Part shown: positions 33,172-41,374 of the stretch, one piece after another
How the letters are laid out: the number at the start of each line of letters is the position of its first letter
Numbering within the stretch: position 1 is the first letter of the stretch
Source: Marinisporobacter sp.
GTDB taxonomy: Bacteria > Bacillota > Clostridia > Peptostreptococcales > Thermotaleaceae
Assembly: GCA_025210525.1 (NCBI GenBank)
Contig: JAOARP010000033.1
Coordinates: 47,861 to 111,860 of the forward strand
Reading direction: 5' to 3'
DNA: 64,000 nucleotides
The notes under the pieces: model-generated
Told to the model about the DNA's origin: nothing
Database searches by the model: none
What the model saw: the letters and a program-made list of their open reading frames with translations, nothing else
Translations under genes and position numbers: made by a program

Positions 33172-34278
33172 CTACTTTCCTTGCATGATTTCTTTGAACC
33201 CATCTCTTAATTCCTCTTCATGTTCACTAGCATATTCCCAATCCACAGGCATAACTTTTATATCCTCTGGTATTCCTTCAGGTAAGGGTACATCTTTTCT
33301 CACACTAATAAACCCAAAATTTGCTGTAATCATTTGTGCTTTTTTAGATAGGATAAAGTCAACAAATTCTTCAGCTATTTTTTCATTACTTTCAGGTCTT
33401 TCTTCATTTTTGATGATTGCAATAGGTCTTTGAATCGCCAAAGCTCCTTCTTCGGGCCAAGCTAATTTTAAAGGTGTTTCATATCCATCTTTCTTTGCTT
33501 TTTTCTGTAATCTTAACACCCCATCATGAGGTGCAATCCCCACATCAAATTCTCCTTCTGAAATTTTTGAAGACACTTCTCCATTTTTCTTTGTTAGAAA
33601 TAAATGATTTTTATGCATTGCTTTTAGATAGTCCCAATTATTCCCACTCATTTGATAAATAGCTGAATTCAACGCTAATGCAGTAGAAGATTGGTTGGCA
33701 TCTGCCATAACCATAACCCCATCCCACTTCTTATCCTTTAAATCTGAAAAACCCTTAGGAATGCTTTCTTTTTCTATACGATCTTTATTATAAATGATCA
33801 CACCATATCGCTCATTTACCAAAGTATAATAGCCATCTCCTATTTTGTATTCAGGTTTAATTGTGTCATATTCTTTTGGTAAATACTTCTCAAGAGCACC
33901 TTCCTTTGCTAAGACCTTATACATTAATGGGTCAGACCCCCAAACTACATCTGCTTGAATTTGACCTGCTTCCTTTTCTGTCCATACCTTCTGACGAAGA
34001 GGTCCACAACCCATATGTAATAAATCTAATACATCTCCTCTTTGTGCTTCAAATTCTTCTTCTAATTTTTTGATCATAGGCTCTGACCCTGATAAATATA
34101 CAGTAATCTTTCCTTCTTCTCCGCCATACGTAGATTTTTCTGAAGAAACATCTTTGGCTATTTCCCCGGCTTTCTTTGTTTCTTCTATATTATTAGCACT
34201 GCAAGCTGAAAGGATCATCATCCCTGAAAGAATCAGTGTTAATAATAGAAAAGTACTTCTTTTCATGCTTCTATACAT
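33172..34278 (-). CDS. Ferric-type substrate-binding lipoprotein (FbpA/AfuA-like)
   Basis: A 368-residue binding protein with a lipoprotein signal (ILSACS). The mature region fits the FbpA/AfuA type of family 1 binders: ITVYLSGSEPMIKKLEEEFE, DVVWGSDPLMYKVLAKEG and DLKDKKWDGVMVMADANQSSTA. ATG 34278 is 10 bp after AAAGGAG. It is the first gene of the ABC operon. The promoter overlaps Fur-type boxes shared with the divergent DUF3793 gene, making iron the likely cargo; related proteins bind phosphonates or sugar phosphates, so this remains inferred. Confidence 0.9.
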   Translation of the reverse strand: MYRSMKRSTFLLLTLILSGMMILSACSANNIEETKKAGEIAKDVSSEKSTYGGEEGKITVYLSGSEPMIKKLEEEFEAQRGDVLDLLHMGCGPLRQKVWTEKEAGQIQADVVWGSDPLMYKVLAKEGALEKYLPKEYDTIKPEYKIGDGYYTLVNERYGVIIYNKDRIEKESIPKGFSDLKDKKWDGVMVMADANQSSTALALNSAIYQMSGNNWDYLKAMHKNHLFLTKKNGEVSSKISEGEFDVGIAPHDGVLRLQKKAKKDGYETPLKLAWPEEGALAIQRPIAIIKNEERPESNEKIAEEFVDFILSKKAQMITANFGFISVRKDVPLPEGIPEDIKVMPVDWEYASEHEEELRDGFKEIMQGK

Positions 34279-34319
34279 CTTCTATCCACTCCTTTATTTA
34301 AACTATTTTGTCTATTTAA

Positions 34320-34419
34320 ATTTTAACTATTTTTAGGAAAAGTGTCAATGATAATGATAATTATTATTGACATAAAAAAGATAATTTGTTATTATAAACG
34401 AGAGTGATAATTGTTATCA
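34320..34419. promoter_or_regulatory. Divergent Fur-controlled promoters (ferric ABC / DUF3793-flavodoxin)
   Basis: Minus strand: TTGACA (34343-34348), 17 bp, TAAAAT (34320-34325). Plus strand: TTGACA (34367-34372), 17 bp, TATTAT (34390-34395). Between and over both -35 boxes lies TGATAATGATAATTA (34349-34363, 12 of 14 to the Fur consensus) in a near-palindrome. A second box, TGATAATTGTTATCA (34405-34419, 13 of 14), lies downstream of the plus-strand start. Confidence 0.88.
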
Positions 34420-34439
34420 ATGAGAAAGGTGGCGTTCAT

Positions 34440-35036
34440 ATGTCTCGGAAAGAAAATAAACCTATTTGCTTTCAACAAAGCAATGATTCTTTTATAAAGT
34501 GGCTTGTTCAAACTTTAGGTCCTGTACTTCTTGGGGCAAAGCCATCAGAAATTTTAAGTTTTCCAAGTAACGATAAAGAACTTACTGAAAAAATAAATAA
34601 AATCCATCATCATTTTGGAAATTGCAAAAAAATTTCATTTAAAATATTTCATTTTAATCATAAAAGTACAAAAGTACTTTTCTATAAACCTATATCTTTA
34701 GAAGCTGCTTTAACAGACTTTAGAAATGCTAGATTTTTAAAAAGCATAGGTTATCCTAAAGAATATAGCTTAGAATCCTACTTAGGTCACATGATCGATA
34801 AAATTAAAAAGGGCAATATTCCTGATGAAATAGGTCTTTTTCTAGGGTATCCTTTAAAAGATGTTATTGGATTCATGGGGCATCCTTCCTTAAAACTTAC
34901 TAAAGTTAACGGTTGGAGAGTTTATGGAGATGCTGCCCTATCTGATCAGACCTACAATGAATTTTTAAAAGCAAAAGCTACAATCAAAAAACTCTTAACA
35001 TTTGCTAATATGGATCAAATATTATCTTATGCGTAA
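34440..35036 (+). CDS. DUF3793 family protein
   Basis: A 198-residue cytosolic protein of the DUF3793 family, recognised by GAKPSEILSF near the N-terminus, SLEAALTDFRNARFLKSIGYP in the middle and GLFLGYPLKDVIGFMGHPSL with WRVYGD toward the end. Its biochemical role is not established. ATG 34440 follows AAAGGTGG by 7 bp; the Fur box 34405-34419 is therefore in the 5' leader. A flavodoxin gene follows, and DUF3793-flavodoxin pairing suggests an iron-sparing redox function. Confidence 0.88.
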   Translation: MSRKENKPICFQQSNDSFIKWLVQTLGPVLLGAKPSEILSFPSNDKELTEKINKIHHHFGNCKKISFKIFHFNHKSTKVLFYKPISLEAALTDFRNARFLKSIGYPKEYSLESYLGHMIDKIKKGNIPDEIGLFLGYPLKDVIGFMGHPSLKLTKVNGWRVYGDAALSDQTYNEFLKAKATIKKLLTFANMDQILSYA

Positions 35037-35115
35037 AAATTTTTAAAAGCTTATTAATTTCGATGATTTTCCATCACCGAAAATTAAAATAATATAGTGG
35101 AAAGAAGGGTTTATA

Positions 35116-35532
35116 ATGAAAAATGTAACTGTTATTTATTGGAGTGGTACTGGAAATACAAAATTAATGGCTGAAGCTGTAGCAGCAGGTGCTGGTAATA
35201 ATGCAAAATTATTAAGTATTGAAGAAGCAACAAAAGAAGATGTAATGTCTGCTGATGCTGTAGCTTTAGGTTGTCCTTCTATGGGTGCTGAAGTTTTAGA
35301 AGAAGGAGATATGGAGCCTTTCGTTGAATCTCTTTCAGATTGTGTTTCTGGAAAACCAGTTGGTTTATTCGGTTCATATGATTGGGGCGATGGTCAATGG
35401 ATGAGAGATTGGGTAGAAAGAATGCAAGGTTATGGTGCTAATGTATTAGGAGAAGGTTTAATCGCTCATTTAACTCCTGATGATGAAGGATTAGAAAATT
35501 GCAGATTTTTAGGAGAAGATTTGGCAAAATAA
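35116..35532 (+). CDS. Flavodoxin
   Basis: A 138-residue short-chain flavodoxin. The FMN phosphate loop is SGTGNT at residues 10-15, with ALGCPSMGAEVLE and GLFGSYDWGDGQWMRDW forming the isoalloxazine loops. It replaces ferredoxin as an electron carrier when iron is short. It is downstream of DUF3793 and so probably under the same Fur-type promoter; the 79-bp gap contains a small hairpin (GATG-TTTTC-CATC) that might tune read-through. A terminator follows. Confidence 0.96.
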   Translation: MKNVTVIYWSGTGNTKLMAEAVAAGAGNNAKLLSIEEATKEDVMSADAVALGCPSMGAEVLEEGDMEPFVESLSDCVSGKPVGLFGSYDWGDGQWMRDWVERMQGYGANVLGEGLIAHLTPDDEGLENCRFLGEDLAK

Positions 35533-35544
35533 TATTATACATAG

Positions 35545-35588
35545 GAAAAACCCCCATTAACATCCCTCTGTTTAGGGGTTTTTCTTTT
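35545..35588 (+). terminator. Intrinsic terminator after flavodoxin
   Basis: Arms GAAAAACCCC and GGGGTTTTTC with a T-rich tail. Confidence 0.85.
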
Positions 35589-35595
35589 ATTTATA

Positions 35596-36675
35596 CTATC
35601 TACTACTCCCCTTATTCTCTACCATCATGCTTGCAATAAAAGATGTTAAAGGAATAGTAAGAATCAAACCAATACTTCCACATAATGAACGAATAATCTC
35701 CGTTGCAATAATTTCTTTGCTGATCATTTGACTAAAGGGCATTTGAAAATTATAAAACATCAAAAACAGAGGCATACTCCCTCCAACATAAGCAAGAATA
35801 AGGGTATTGACCATAGTTGCCATCACATCTTTTCCTACTTCAAGACCTGAATGTACAAGCTTTATAAACCCAATCCTAGGAGAATGACTTTTTAGTTCAA
35901 AAATAACAGATGTAATAGTCATCGCTACATCCATTACTACACCAATAGATCCAATAAGGACTCCACTCAAATAAAGCCCTCTAAAATCAATCTCTAGCCC
36001 TACTTCTCTAATCAAGAAATTAATTTCTTCACTTGCTAATCCTGTGATGGTACAAAGCTTTGTGAAGGTCTGTGCTAGTATTGCCGCTGTAACTGTTCCT
36101 CCAATAGTTCCAAGAATAGCAACTATACTCTTTTTGGTAAATCCACTGATCAAAATGAAACTAATAAAAATAATCAATATGCTACAAATGACTGCACCCA
36201 AAACAGGATTATATCCCTTTACAATCATAGGGATCATTAATTTTAAAATAATAATTCCTGAAATCCCTAACGATACAACAGAAAGTAATCCTCTAATCCT
36301 ACCAAATATGATTACAGACACTAGAAAAATAATTGCCAATAACTTCAAATGATCTTCACGGCAAATATTCATGATCCGTGCTTCTATTTGGTTTTGATCA
36401 TTCTTAACAATACTCACCATTACTTTATTCCCTTTATATAAATCAAAATCATATTGAGAATATTCTATAGCAAAATATTCTGTTGTTATTTCTTGATCTT
36501 TATAATCTCCTTCTAATATTTTTAACTTAACGATCTGGTTACTAGCTTCCTTATAATTTACTTTTTCTACATGAATCACTTCTGCTTTTACATAAGCATT
36601 TTCAAAATCCTCAGCTATAACTGTATTGCTAAGTAAAAGCATCCACAAAAGAATAAATAAAAAACTTTTTCTCAT
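35596..36675 (-). CDS. YibE/F-like membrane protein
   Basis: A 359-residue protein with a signal peptide and an extracytoplasmic beta-rich region (about residues 22-110). About eight membrane helices follow, with family motifs SLGISGIIILKLMIP, GTIGGTVTAAILAQ and GVLIGSIGVVMDVAMTITS. YibE/F proteins have no proven function. ATG 36675 lies 7 bp after AAGGTGGG. The gene is monocistronic. Confidence 0.88.
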   Translation of the reverse strand: MRKSFLFILLWMLLLSNTVIAEDFENAYVKAEVIHVEKVNYKEASNQIVKLKILEGDYKDQEITTEYFAIEYSQYDFDLYKGNKVMVSIVKNDQNQIEARIMNICREDHLKLLAIIFLVSVIIFGRIRGLLSVVSLGISGIIILKLMIPMIVKGYNPVLGAVICSILIIFISFILISGFTKKSIVAILGTIGGTVTAAILAQTFTKLCTITGLASEEINFLIREVGLEIDFRGLYLSGVLIGSIGVVMDVAMTITSVIFELKSHSPRIGFIKLVHSGLEVGKDVMATMVNTLILAYVGGSMPLFLMFYNFQMPFSQMISKEIIATEIIRSLCGSIGLILTIPLTSFIASMMVENKGSSR

Positions 36676-36816
36676 TGCCCAACCCACCTTTTAAAACGAA
36701 TCTTTTATTGCATATCCTATCGTATGCAACTTTGGGGACAATCAGAACAATAAAGTATATATTTATAAGAAATATCAAATCCTATATATGATAATTATGT
36801 AAAGTAGGTGATTCTT

Positions 36817-37275
36817 TTGTATATAATCTACCATGATGTTGGTGGAACACATTCTACTGTTATTGCAGCAAATATTCATCTTCATCGTCTACCCGTAGAT
36901 CATATTCCTACCCAATCTGAAATTCTTAACATCCCTCTATTTGACCGATTAGAAAAAAAAGATGTCGGTAGGTTGATTTACCATGGAAATGACGAATATA
37001 ACAATCCTGTCTATACAATAAGTAGACAATCTTCTGCTCACTTAGTCGTAAACACTTTGGAAACAATCCTTGGCATGGTGGGCAAAAATAATCAAGAAAT
37101 CTTATGTGTAGATACTTCTCCTACAGTAAATACTCTTATGCGTATTGGTGGAGGAAGTTCTCGAAGATTAGGCTTAGTATCCTTTGGTAGACCTATTGTT
37201 ACTTACGGTACCCTAAAAGCTTATCCTAAAATTATAGACCTTGTTCATAAAACAAAACTAAAAATAGCACCTTAA
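36817..37275 (+). CDS. DUF3189 family protein
   Basis: A 152-residue protein with the DUF3189 signature YHDVGGTHSTVIAANIHLHRLP at its N-terminus, GRLIYHGND, and SSAHLVVNTLETILG; clostridial genomes often hold one or two. The fold is unknown; the N-terminal Gly/Ser/Thr loop recalls nucleotide-binding loops. The TTG at 36817 is 6 bp after AGGTG and gives the family's usual N-terminus; the GTG at 36808 overlaps that site. Confidence 0.85.
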   Translation: MYIIYHDVGGTHSTVIAANIHLHRLPVDHIPTQSEILNIPLFDRLEKKDVGRLIYHGNDEYNNPVYTISRQSSAHLVVNTLETILGMVGKNNQEILCVDTSPTVNTLMRIGGGSSRRLGLVSFGRPIVTYGTLKAYPKIIDLVHKTKLKIAP

Positions 37276-37294
37276 AATTCCTCGGTGCTATTTT
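37261..37294. terminator. Bidirectional terminator
   Basis: Perfect 11-base arms AAAATAGCACC/GGTGCTATTTT overlapping the ends of the convergent DUF3189 and CsoR genes. Confidence 0.85.
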
Positions 37295-37557
37295 ACAAAT
37301 TTTACAATTGTCTTTAACACTTGATCCACTTCATCTCTAGTGACCATCTCTTTGTCCCCAATCAAACAATCTTTTGCATGTTCTTCTAAAATGATTAAAC
37401 CTACCTTATGAACAGAAGAACGTATAGCTGCAATCTGAAGGAGTATATCATCACAAGTTTTTGTATCCTCTTCAATCATCTTCTCGATTCCTGCTATATG
37501 TCCCTTTATCGTTCTTAATCTATTGATAATATCTTTTTTTGCGTCTTCCTTAGCCAT
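37288..37557 (-). CDS. CsoR-family metal-sensing repressor
   Basis: An 89-residue all-helical repressor of the CsoR/RcnR family (INRLRTIKGHIAGIEKMIEED near the N-terminus). It has the Cu(I) ligand set of CsoR: Cys in TCDD, then the H-x3-C pair in EEHAKDC. The sulfide sensor CstR lacks this His, so copper sensing is favoured. ATG 37557 follows AAAGGG by 8 bp. A matching operator is seen at 23030-23044, 14 kb away, before the membrane ferredoxin; no copper ATPase is in the window. Confidence 0.92.
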   Translation of the reverse strand: MAKEDAKKDIINRLRTIKGHIAGIEKMIEEDTKTCDDILLQIAAIRSSVHKVGLIILEEHAKDCLIGDKEMVTRDEVDQVLKTIVKFVK

Positions 37558-37647
37558 TTGATCATCCCTTTCATGAAAATCTTTATTATACTCATTATAT
37601 TGTACCATATCTAATTCCTTGAGTTATGATCAAAACAAAAAATCAAC

Positions 37648-37680
37648 AAAAGCTCTCAAAAAATTTGAGAGCTTTTATTT
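37648..37680. terminator. Intrinsic terminator
   Basis: Arms AAAAGCTCTCAAA/TTTGAGAGCTTTT after the PGYG-repeat gene. Confidence 0.85.
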
Positions 37681-37686
37681 AGGTTC

Positions 37687-38121
37687 TTAATAATCTCCAT
37701 ATCCAGGAAAACCATACCCTGGTTTACCGTATCCTGGTTTTCCATATCCAGGCTTACCATATCCAGGATATCCATACCCTGGTCCTCCATACCCTGGATA
37801 CCCATATCCTGGTCTTCTTCTTCGCCTTCTTCCTAATAATTGACCTAGTAACAATAGCCATATCACATTTCTAAACATTCCTCTGCCATAACCACCATCA
37901 GGAGAACGATACATTTTATCCTTTGTATACATTTCATATACCTCATCTACCATTTCTTCTACCATTTTTTCATCCGGAAATGGATACATTCTTTCATTAT
38001 AAATATGATCTTCCCTCGCACATACCCTTTGCACATATGGAAGAAGCTCTTGACAATCTTTAGGATACATTTTTTCAGCTTCACTTTCACAATAAGTTAT
38101 ATAATCATCATAGGAATACAA
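37687..38121 (-). CDS. PGYG-repeat protein, possibly a spore coat component
   Basis: A 144-residue protein. An acidic/aromatic N-terminal part (about 1-75) has three Cys and many Tyr (SYDDYITYC, LLPYVQRVC). A short hydrophobic stretch (NVIWLLLLGQLLG) and an Arg run (RRRRRRP) follow. The C-terminal third consists of PGYG units (GYGKPGYGKPGYGKPGYG) encoded by 15-bp tandem repeats. Start TTG 38121 lies 6 bp after GGGGGAG. Gly/Tyr repeats of this sort occur in spore coat and exosporium proteins, where Tyr can be cross-linked; this assignment is inferred from composition. Confidence 0.75.
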   Translation of the reverse strand: MYSYDDYITYCESEAEKMYPKDCQELLPYVQRVCAREDHIYNERMYPFPDEKMVEEMVDEVYEMYTKDKMYRSPDGGYGRGMFRNVIWLLLLGQLLGRRRRRRPGYGYPGYGGPGYGYPGYGKPGYGKPGYGKPGYGFPGYGDY

Positions 38122-38279
38122 TCTTTTCTCCCCCTTTTAAAATTCTTTCCCTATTTTCATCATATGTTTTTCCTTTGAATATGTTTCAAATTTCTATGGA
38201 CAAAAATGAAAATTTCAGTAATAATATAGCCCCTATACAAATATATTATTAGTACAATGCCACATTGTGAGGTGATAAG

Positions 38280-38714
38280 ATGTTAAAAATTCTTGTTTTA
38301 AAGAAACGGACCATGTATATTGCATTAGCTATCCTGATCGTTCTTATTATTGGAATCCTTGTATTAGTCCTATCAGGTTCAGATGAAACTTTTTCAGAAA
38401 CTATGAAGTATGCTTACAAAACCATATCTGCTGAACAAGCAAAAATACTCCTCGAAAAAAATTCAGATGTTACAGTTTTTGATGTAAGGGATGAAGAAGA
38501 ATATGTAAAAGGTCATTTACCAAGTGCTACACAATTAACTTATAAAGATCTGAAGAAAAAATTAGATTACTATGGTAAAGACAGCATATATATGATTTAC
38601 GGAAAAAATGATAAAGAGAGTTCAAAAGTTGCTGATATGATGGCAAGCAATGGATTTTCAAAGATATACATGCTAGGTGGAGGTATTGAGCAGTGGCCTT
38701 ATGAGTTAAATTAA
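38280..38714 (+). CDS. Membrane-anchored rhodanese-like domain, catalytic Cys missing
   Basis: A 144-residue protein with one N-terminal helix (about residues 12-32) and a rhodanese fold (ISAEQAKILLEKNSDVTVFDVRDEEEYVKGHLPSA). The C-terminal LGGGIEQWPYELN matches the end of the fold. The active-site loop reads MIYGKNDKESSKVA where the family has V-Y-C-x4-R-S, so Gly replaces the sulfur-carrying Cys and the Arg is lost. It should be catalytically inactive and may serve as a binding domain on the outer face of the membrane. The start follows GTGAGGTGA. Confidence 0.85.
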   Translation: MLKILVLKKRTMYIALAILIVLIIGILVLVLSGSDETFSETMKYAYKTISAEQAKILLEKNSDVTVFDVRDEEEYVKGHLPSATQLTYKDLKKKLDYYGKDSIYMIYGKNDKESSKVADMMASNGFSKIYMLGGGIEQWPYELN

Positions 38715-38720
38715 AAATAC

Positions 38721-38766
38721 AAAGAAATCCTTTCATCTTATTGGATGAGAGGATTTCTTTTTATCT
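38721..38766. terminator. Bidirectional terminator
   Basis: Arms AAAGAAATCCT/AGGATTTCTTT plus an inner CATC/GATG pairing, between the convergent rhodanese and glutamine synthetase genes. Confidence 0.85.
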
Positions 38767-38768
38767 AT

Positions 38769-40673
38769 CTAAAATAAATTTTTCTTATACACTGCATACA
38801 GGCTTTCTAAAGTTTTCATTCTGCAATCCATTTCTAGTTGAAGTCTTGAAACCTTATCATATTCTTTTGTTTCAATGGCTTCTCTTATTCTTGTGAAAAG
38901 GGATTTATGATCTAAACTATCTTTCATAAGATAACATCTTAATTGATTGATTTTTTCCCAATTCACCACATCTAAGTCTGTAACATTTTCAGCACCATGT
39001 AGCTTTACACAATTTCTTACGAATTCTCTATTGTTTGGAATGATTCGATTATATAATTCTGTTGTCCATTGATTCAGAGTGGCAACTGTATAAGAATTAA
39101 TAATTTCCTGGCTGAATACTCCGCCCTTGAGTAAGGTATTCTTTTTAGCAGGGTACTGTTCTAAGTATATAAGATTTTCCCAAACTGTAGCTGGTGGAGT
39201 ACCAAATAATTCATTTCTCTCTTCTTCTGTATAATGCTCAAACACGTCATCTTCACTTCGATATTCTCGATTTCTTTCAAAATAAAAGCTTTCTTCTCCA
39301 GCTTTTTTAGAGAATTCTCCTTCTAATTCTGAACTAGTTTTTGAAGCTTCTAAAGCAGCTCTAATACCATCAAGCATTGTTTGATAGATGGTAGCAATTA
39401 CAAGATACGTATTACTTTTTGGATTAGGAGATCTTAATTCAAATCTAGTAGCCATAGGATTTCCTAAATCACGTATAAGTCCCGCTAAAACTGTTCTATT
39501 TCTTGAAGGTGTCTCTACCGTATGTCCAATAGATCCAACAATACATATAGGTGCCTCAAATCCAGGCTTTAATCTCTTTAATGCATCATTTGTAGCCGAT
39601 ACAAACGGATTAACTACTTCATAATTTTTAAGAAGTCCCATAAATGCTCCCCAACCAATAGGACTTAAGAAATCTTTCTTCATATCCTTTGGTGCAAAAA
39701 TATTTTTCATTTTTCCATTTTTTAATTTAACTGCTACACCTACATGGGTATGTTCTCCATTTCCTGCAACTCCCTCAATAGGCTTTGCTTTAAATGTAAC
39801 ATCTAAGCCATAACGCATAAATACACCTTTTATTAATTGTCTTGCAAGTAATTCATTATCAGCAGTCTGAAGAGCTGTACTATACTTCCAATCTATTTCT
39901 AATTGCTCCATGATATGGTCAAAGCCACCGCTTTCAGTAAGTTTTGCTTTGACTCCGCCTACTTCCTTGTGTCCCATTTCAACTTCTAATCCATAGTAGT
40001 CAAGTTCTGTAAGAGATTTTTCTAAAGCTGTACGAACAATTCCGATTGTTCTCTTCCAATACTGCTCCTGTAATACTTGGGAAGTAGAAAGCTGTTCAAT
40101 GTCTGCTTCATAATCTGGAGTTTTAACCCAAAATTCAAGTTCTGTAGCAGATGTAAGAACTACATCTTCAATATCATCTATTGAATCAATTCCTACCGTT
40201 TCTAAAACATAAGGGTTTTGTTTTATAAGCGAAAATATTTCTTCTTTGAAATATTTTACAGCATTTTGAAGAACAGATCGAGAATCTACTCTTTTTACAT
40301 CATTATGAACTAAAAATGCAGGAATTCTAAGAGTTCCTACTGGAAGATTCCTATCTTCATCTATATTATCGTAATTATAGTCTACAAACCAATTCACCGA
40401 AAGGTCTGGAATCAAATCTACTCTCGCATCATTTAATGTAGCGATCTCAGGAAGAACTACACTAGATCCATCTGTTTGAACCCCGTAATTTAGAAACTGT
40501 TCAATATCTTCTATAAATAGTTCTACAGGAATCTTTTCATCCGTATCATTTCCACCTAGGTCAATTCCTACTAAAGAAACAAATTTCACCTCTGGATGTT
40601 CTTTTAATATAGCAACAACTTCTTTTGCTTCATGTTGCTCTGAAGGAATAAAATACAATAATTTTTCTGACAT
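38769..40673 (-). CDS. Glutamine synthetase family protein, long form (634 aa)
   Basis: The catalytic (beta-grasp plus guanido-kinase-like) domains carry family motifs: SATELEFWV (Glu metal ligands), GNGEHTHVG, PSRNRTVLAG and RFELRSPNPKSNTYLVIA. At 634 residues it is about 190 longer than ordinary GSI; the extra C-terminal part is helical. The canonical GQHE segment is altered (EMGHKEVGG). It most likely makes glutamine from glutamate, ammonia and ATP, although a gamma-glutamyl-amine ligase role is possible. It is monocistronic with an unusually long leader that holds a 97-nt structured element and a promoter (TCGACA, 18 bp, TATAAT) near 40900-40930. Confidence 0.88.
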   Translation of the reverse strand: MSEKLLYFIPSEQHEAKEVVAILKEHPEVKFVSLVGIDLGGNDTDEKIPVELFIEDIEQFLNYGVQTDGSSVVLPEIATLNDARVDLIPDLSVNWFVDYNYDNIDEDRNLPVGTLRIPAFLVHNDVKRVDSRSVLQNAVKYFKEEIFSLIKQNPYVLETVGIDSIDDIEDVVLTSATELEFWVKTPDYEADIEQLSTSQVLQEQYWKRTIGIVRTALEKSLTELDYYGLEVEMGHKEVGGVKAKLTESGGFDHIMEQLEIDWKYSTALQTADNELLARQLIKGVFMRYGLDVTFKAKPIEGVAGNGEHTHVGVAVKLKNGKMKNIFAPKDMKKDFLSPIGWGAFMGLLKNYEVVNPFVSATNDALKRLKPGFEAPICIVGSIGHTVETPSRNRTVLAGLIRDLGNPMATRFELRSPNPKSNTYLVIATIYQTMLDGIRAALEASKTSSELEGEFSKKAGEESFYFERNREYRSEDDVFEHYTEEERNELFGTPPATVWENLIYLEQYPAKKNTLLKGGVFSQEIINSYTVATLNQWTTELYNRIIPNNREFVRNCVKLHGAENVTDLDVVNWEKINQLRCYLMKDSLDHKSLFTRIREAIETKEYDKVSRLQLEMDCRMKTLESLYAVYKKNLF

Positions 40674-40777
40674 ATCCTCACCTCTTTAAATATTTTTAGC
40701 CTTATCATTATTCTTTCTATTACATATAAATTTATAATATCTAATTAAATATGTATAAAAATATCCATTATGGTAAA

Positions 40778-40874
40778 TTTAGGTTCACCCTTTCTATATT
40801 TAAAGGATGAAGGGTCCTAGTATTTCAATCAAAGGGATTAATTTGACATTGGAATATTCCAGGATGAACCTAAA
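40778..40874 (-). ncRNA. Structured leader element of the glutamine synthetase mRNA
   Basis: A 97-nt element closed by a 13-bp stem (TTTAGGTTCATCC at 40862-40874 with GGGTGAACCTAAA at 40778-40790, one G-U pair). It contains an inner hairpin (ACCCTT/AAGGGT) and a TGGAA/TTCCA hairpin. It lies downstream of the promoter and about 105 nt before the start codon. It does not match the glnA riboswitch or T-box consensus. It may be a regulatory RNA, or a small inverted-repeat element. Confidence 0.5.
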
Positions 40875-41283
40875 CTCATTGCATTGTATTTTGAATACAT
40901 TATATAGTGGAAAATATATTCATGTCGAATTTTGTATGATGATATTTTAACACAAGGAAATTTCATTGTAAACAATTTTCTTTCAATTCTAAACATTGTG
41001 ATATCGTTTTCCTTTCATTTTTTTCTTTTGTCCTATGAAAAATTTCATAAATTTTGGCAGGAAAACATTTTCTTTTGTATGCATGTATACAATCGTCCTT
41101 GATTCTCTATATTCGCCTCTTCTTATTCTATATCTCTAAAATTATAGAACTTTTCCCATATATTCTTTTAAATATGCATGATCGTTCCACAACGTCAAGA
41201 AGGGTACTCATAGATTCAATCTTCAACTTGTTTATCTATGATAAAAATTATAAACACATGCCTATTTTTAAAAACTTATATTC

Positions 41284-41333
41284 AAAAAAAGACCTCCATG
41301 CAAGATCGTAAGTCATTTCTTGCACAAAAGTCT
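41284..41333 (-). terminator. Intrinsic terminator
   Basis: Minus-strand AGAC...TGCAAGA pairs with TCTTGCA...GTCT and is followed by seven Ts, after the gene ending at 41375. Confidence 0.8.
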
Positions 41334-41374
41334 CTCAATAAACAACGGTACTCTTATAAATGTATCATTGTTTT

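Larger units (their letters stand above)
40674..41374 (-). other. 700-bp region upstream of the glutamine synthetase gene
   Basis: Contains the leader with the hairpin element (40778-40874), a sigma-A-like promoter near 40900-40930 and, at its far end, the terminator of the next gene (41284-41333). Between 41000 and 41280 I see no gene; plus-strand frames there lack ribosome-binding sites. Confidence 0.6.

Noticed and set aside
37690..37810. Short tandem repeats as a CRISPR array
   Set aside because: The 15-bp repeats are contiguous, in frame and encode PGYG units; there are no spacers or cas genes.
38769..40673. Calling the long glutamine synthetase GSIII (GlnN type)
   Set aside because: Its motifs (GNGEHTHVG, RFELRSPNP) and length fit an extended GSI-like chain better; GSIII is longer with different signatures.
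40778..40874. Assignment of the leader as a glnA (glutamine) riboswitch
   Set aside because: The GGUUCAUCC start resembles the class, but the essential GACGGAAGUAGG-type core is absent.
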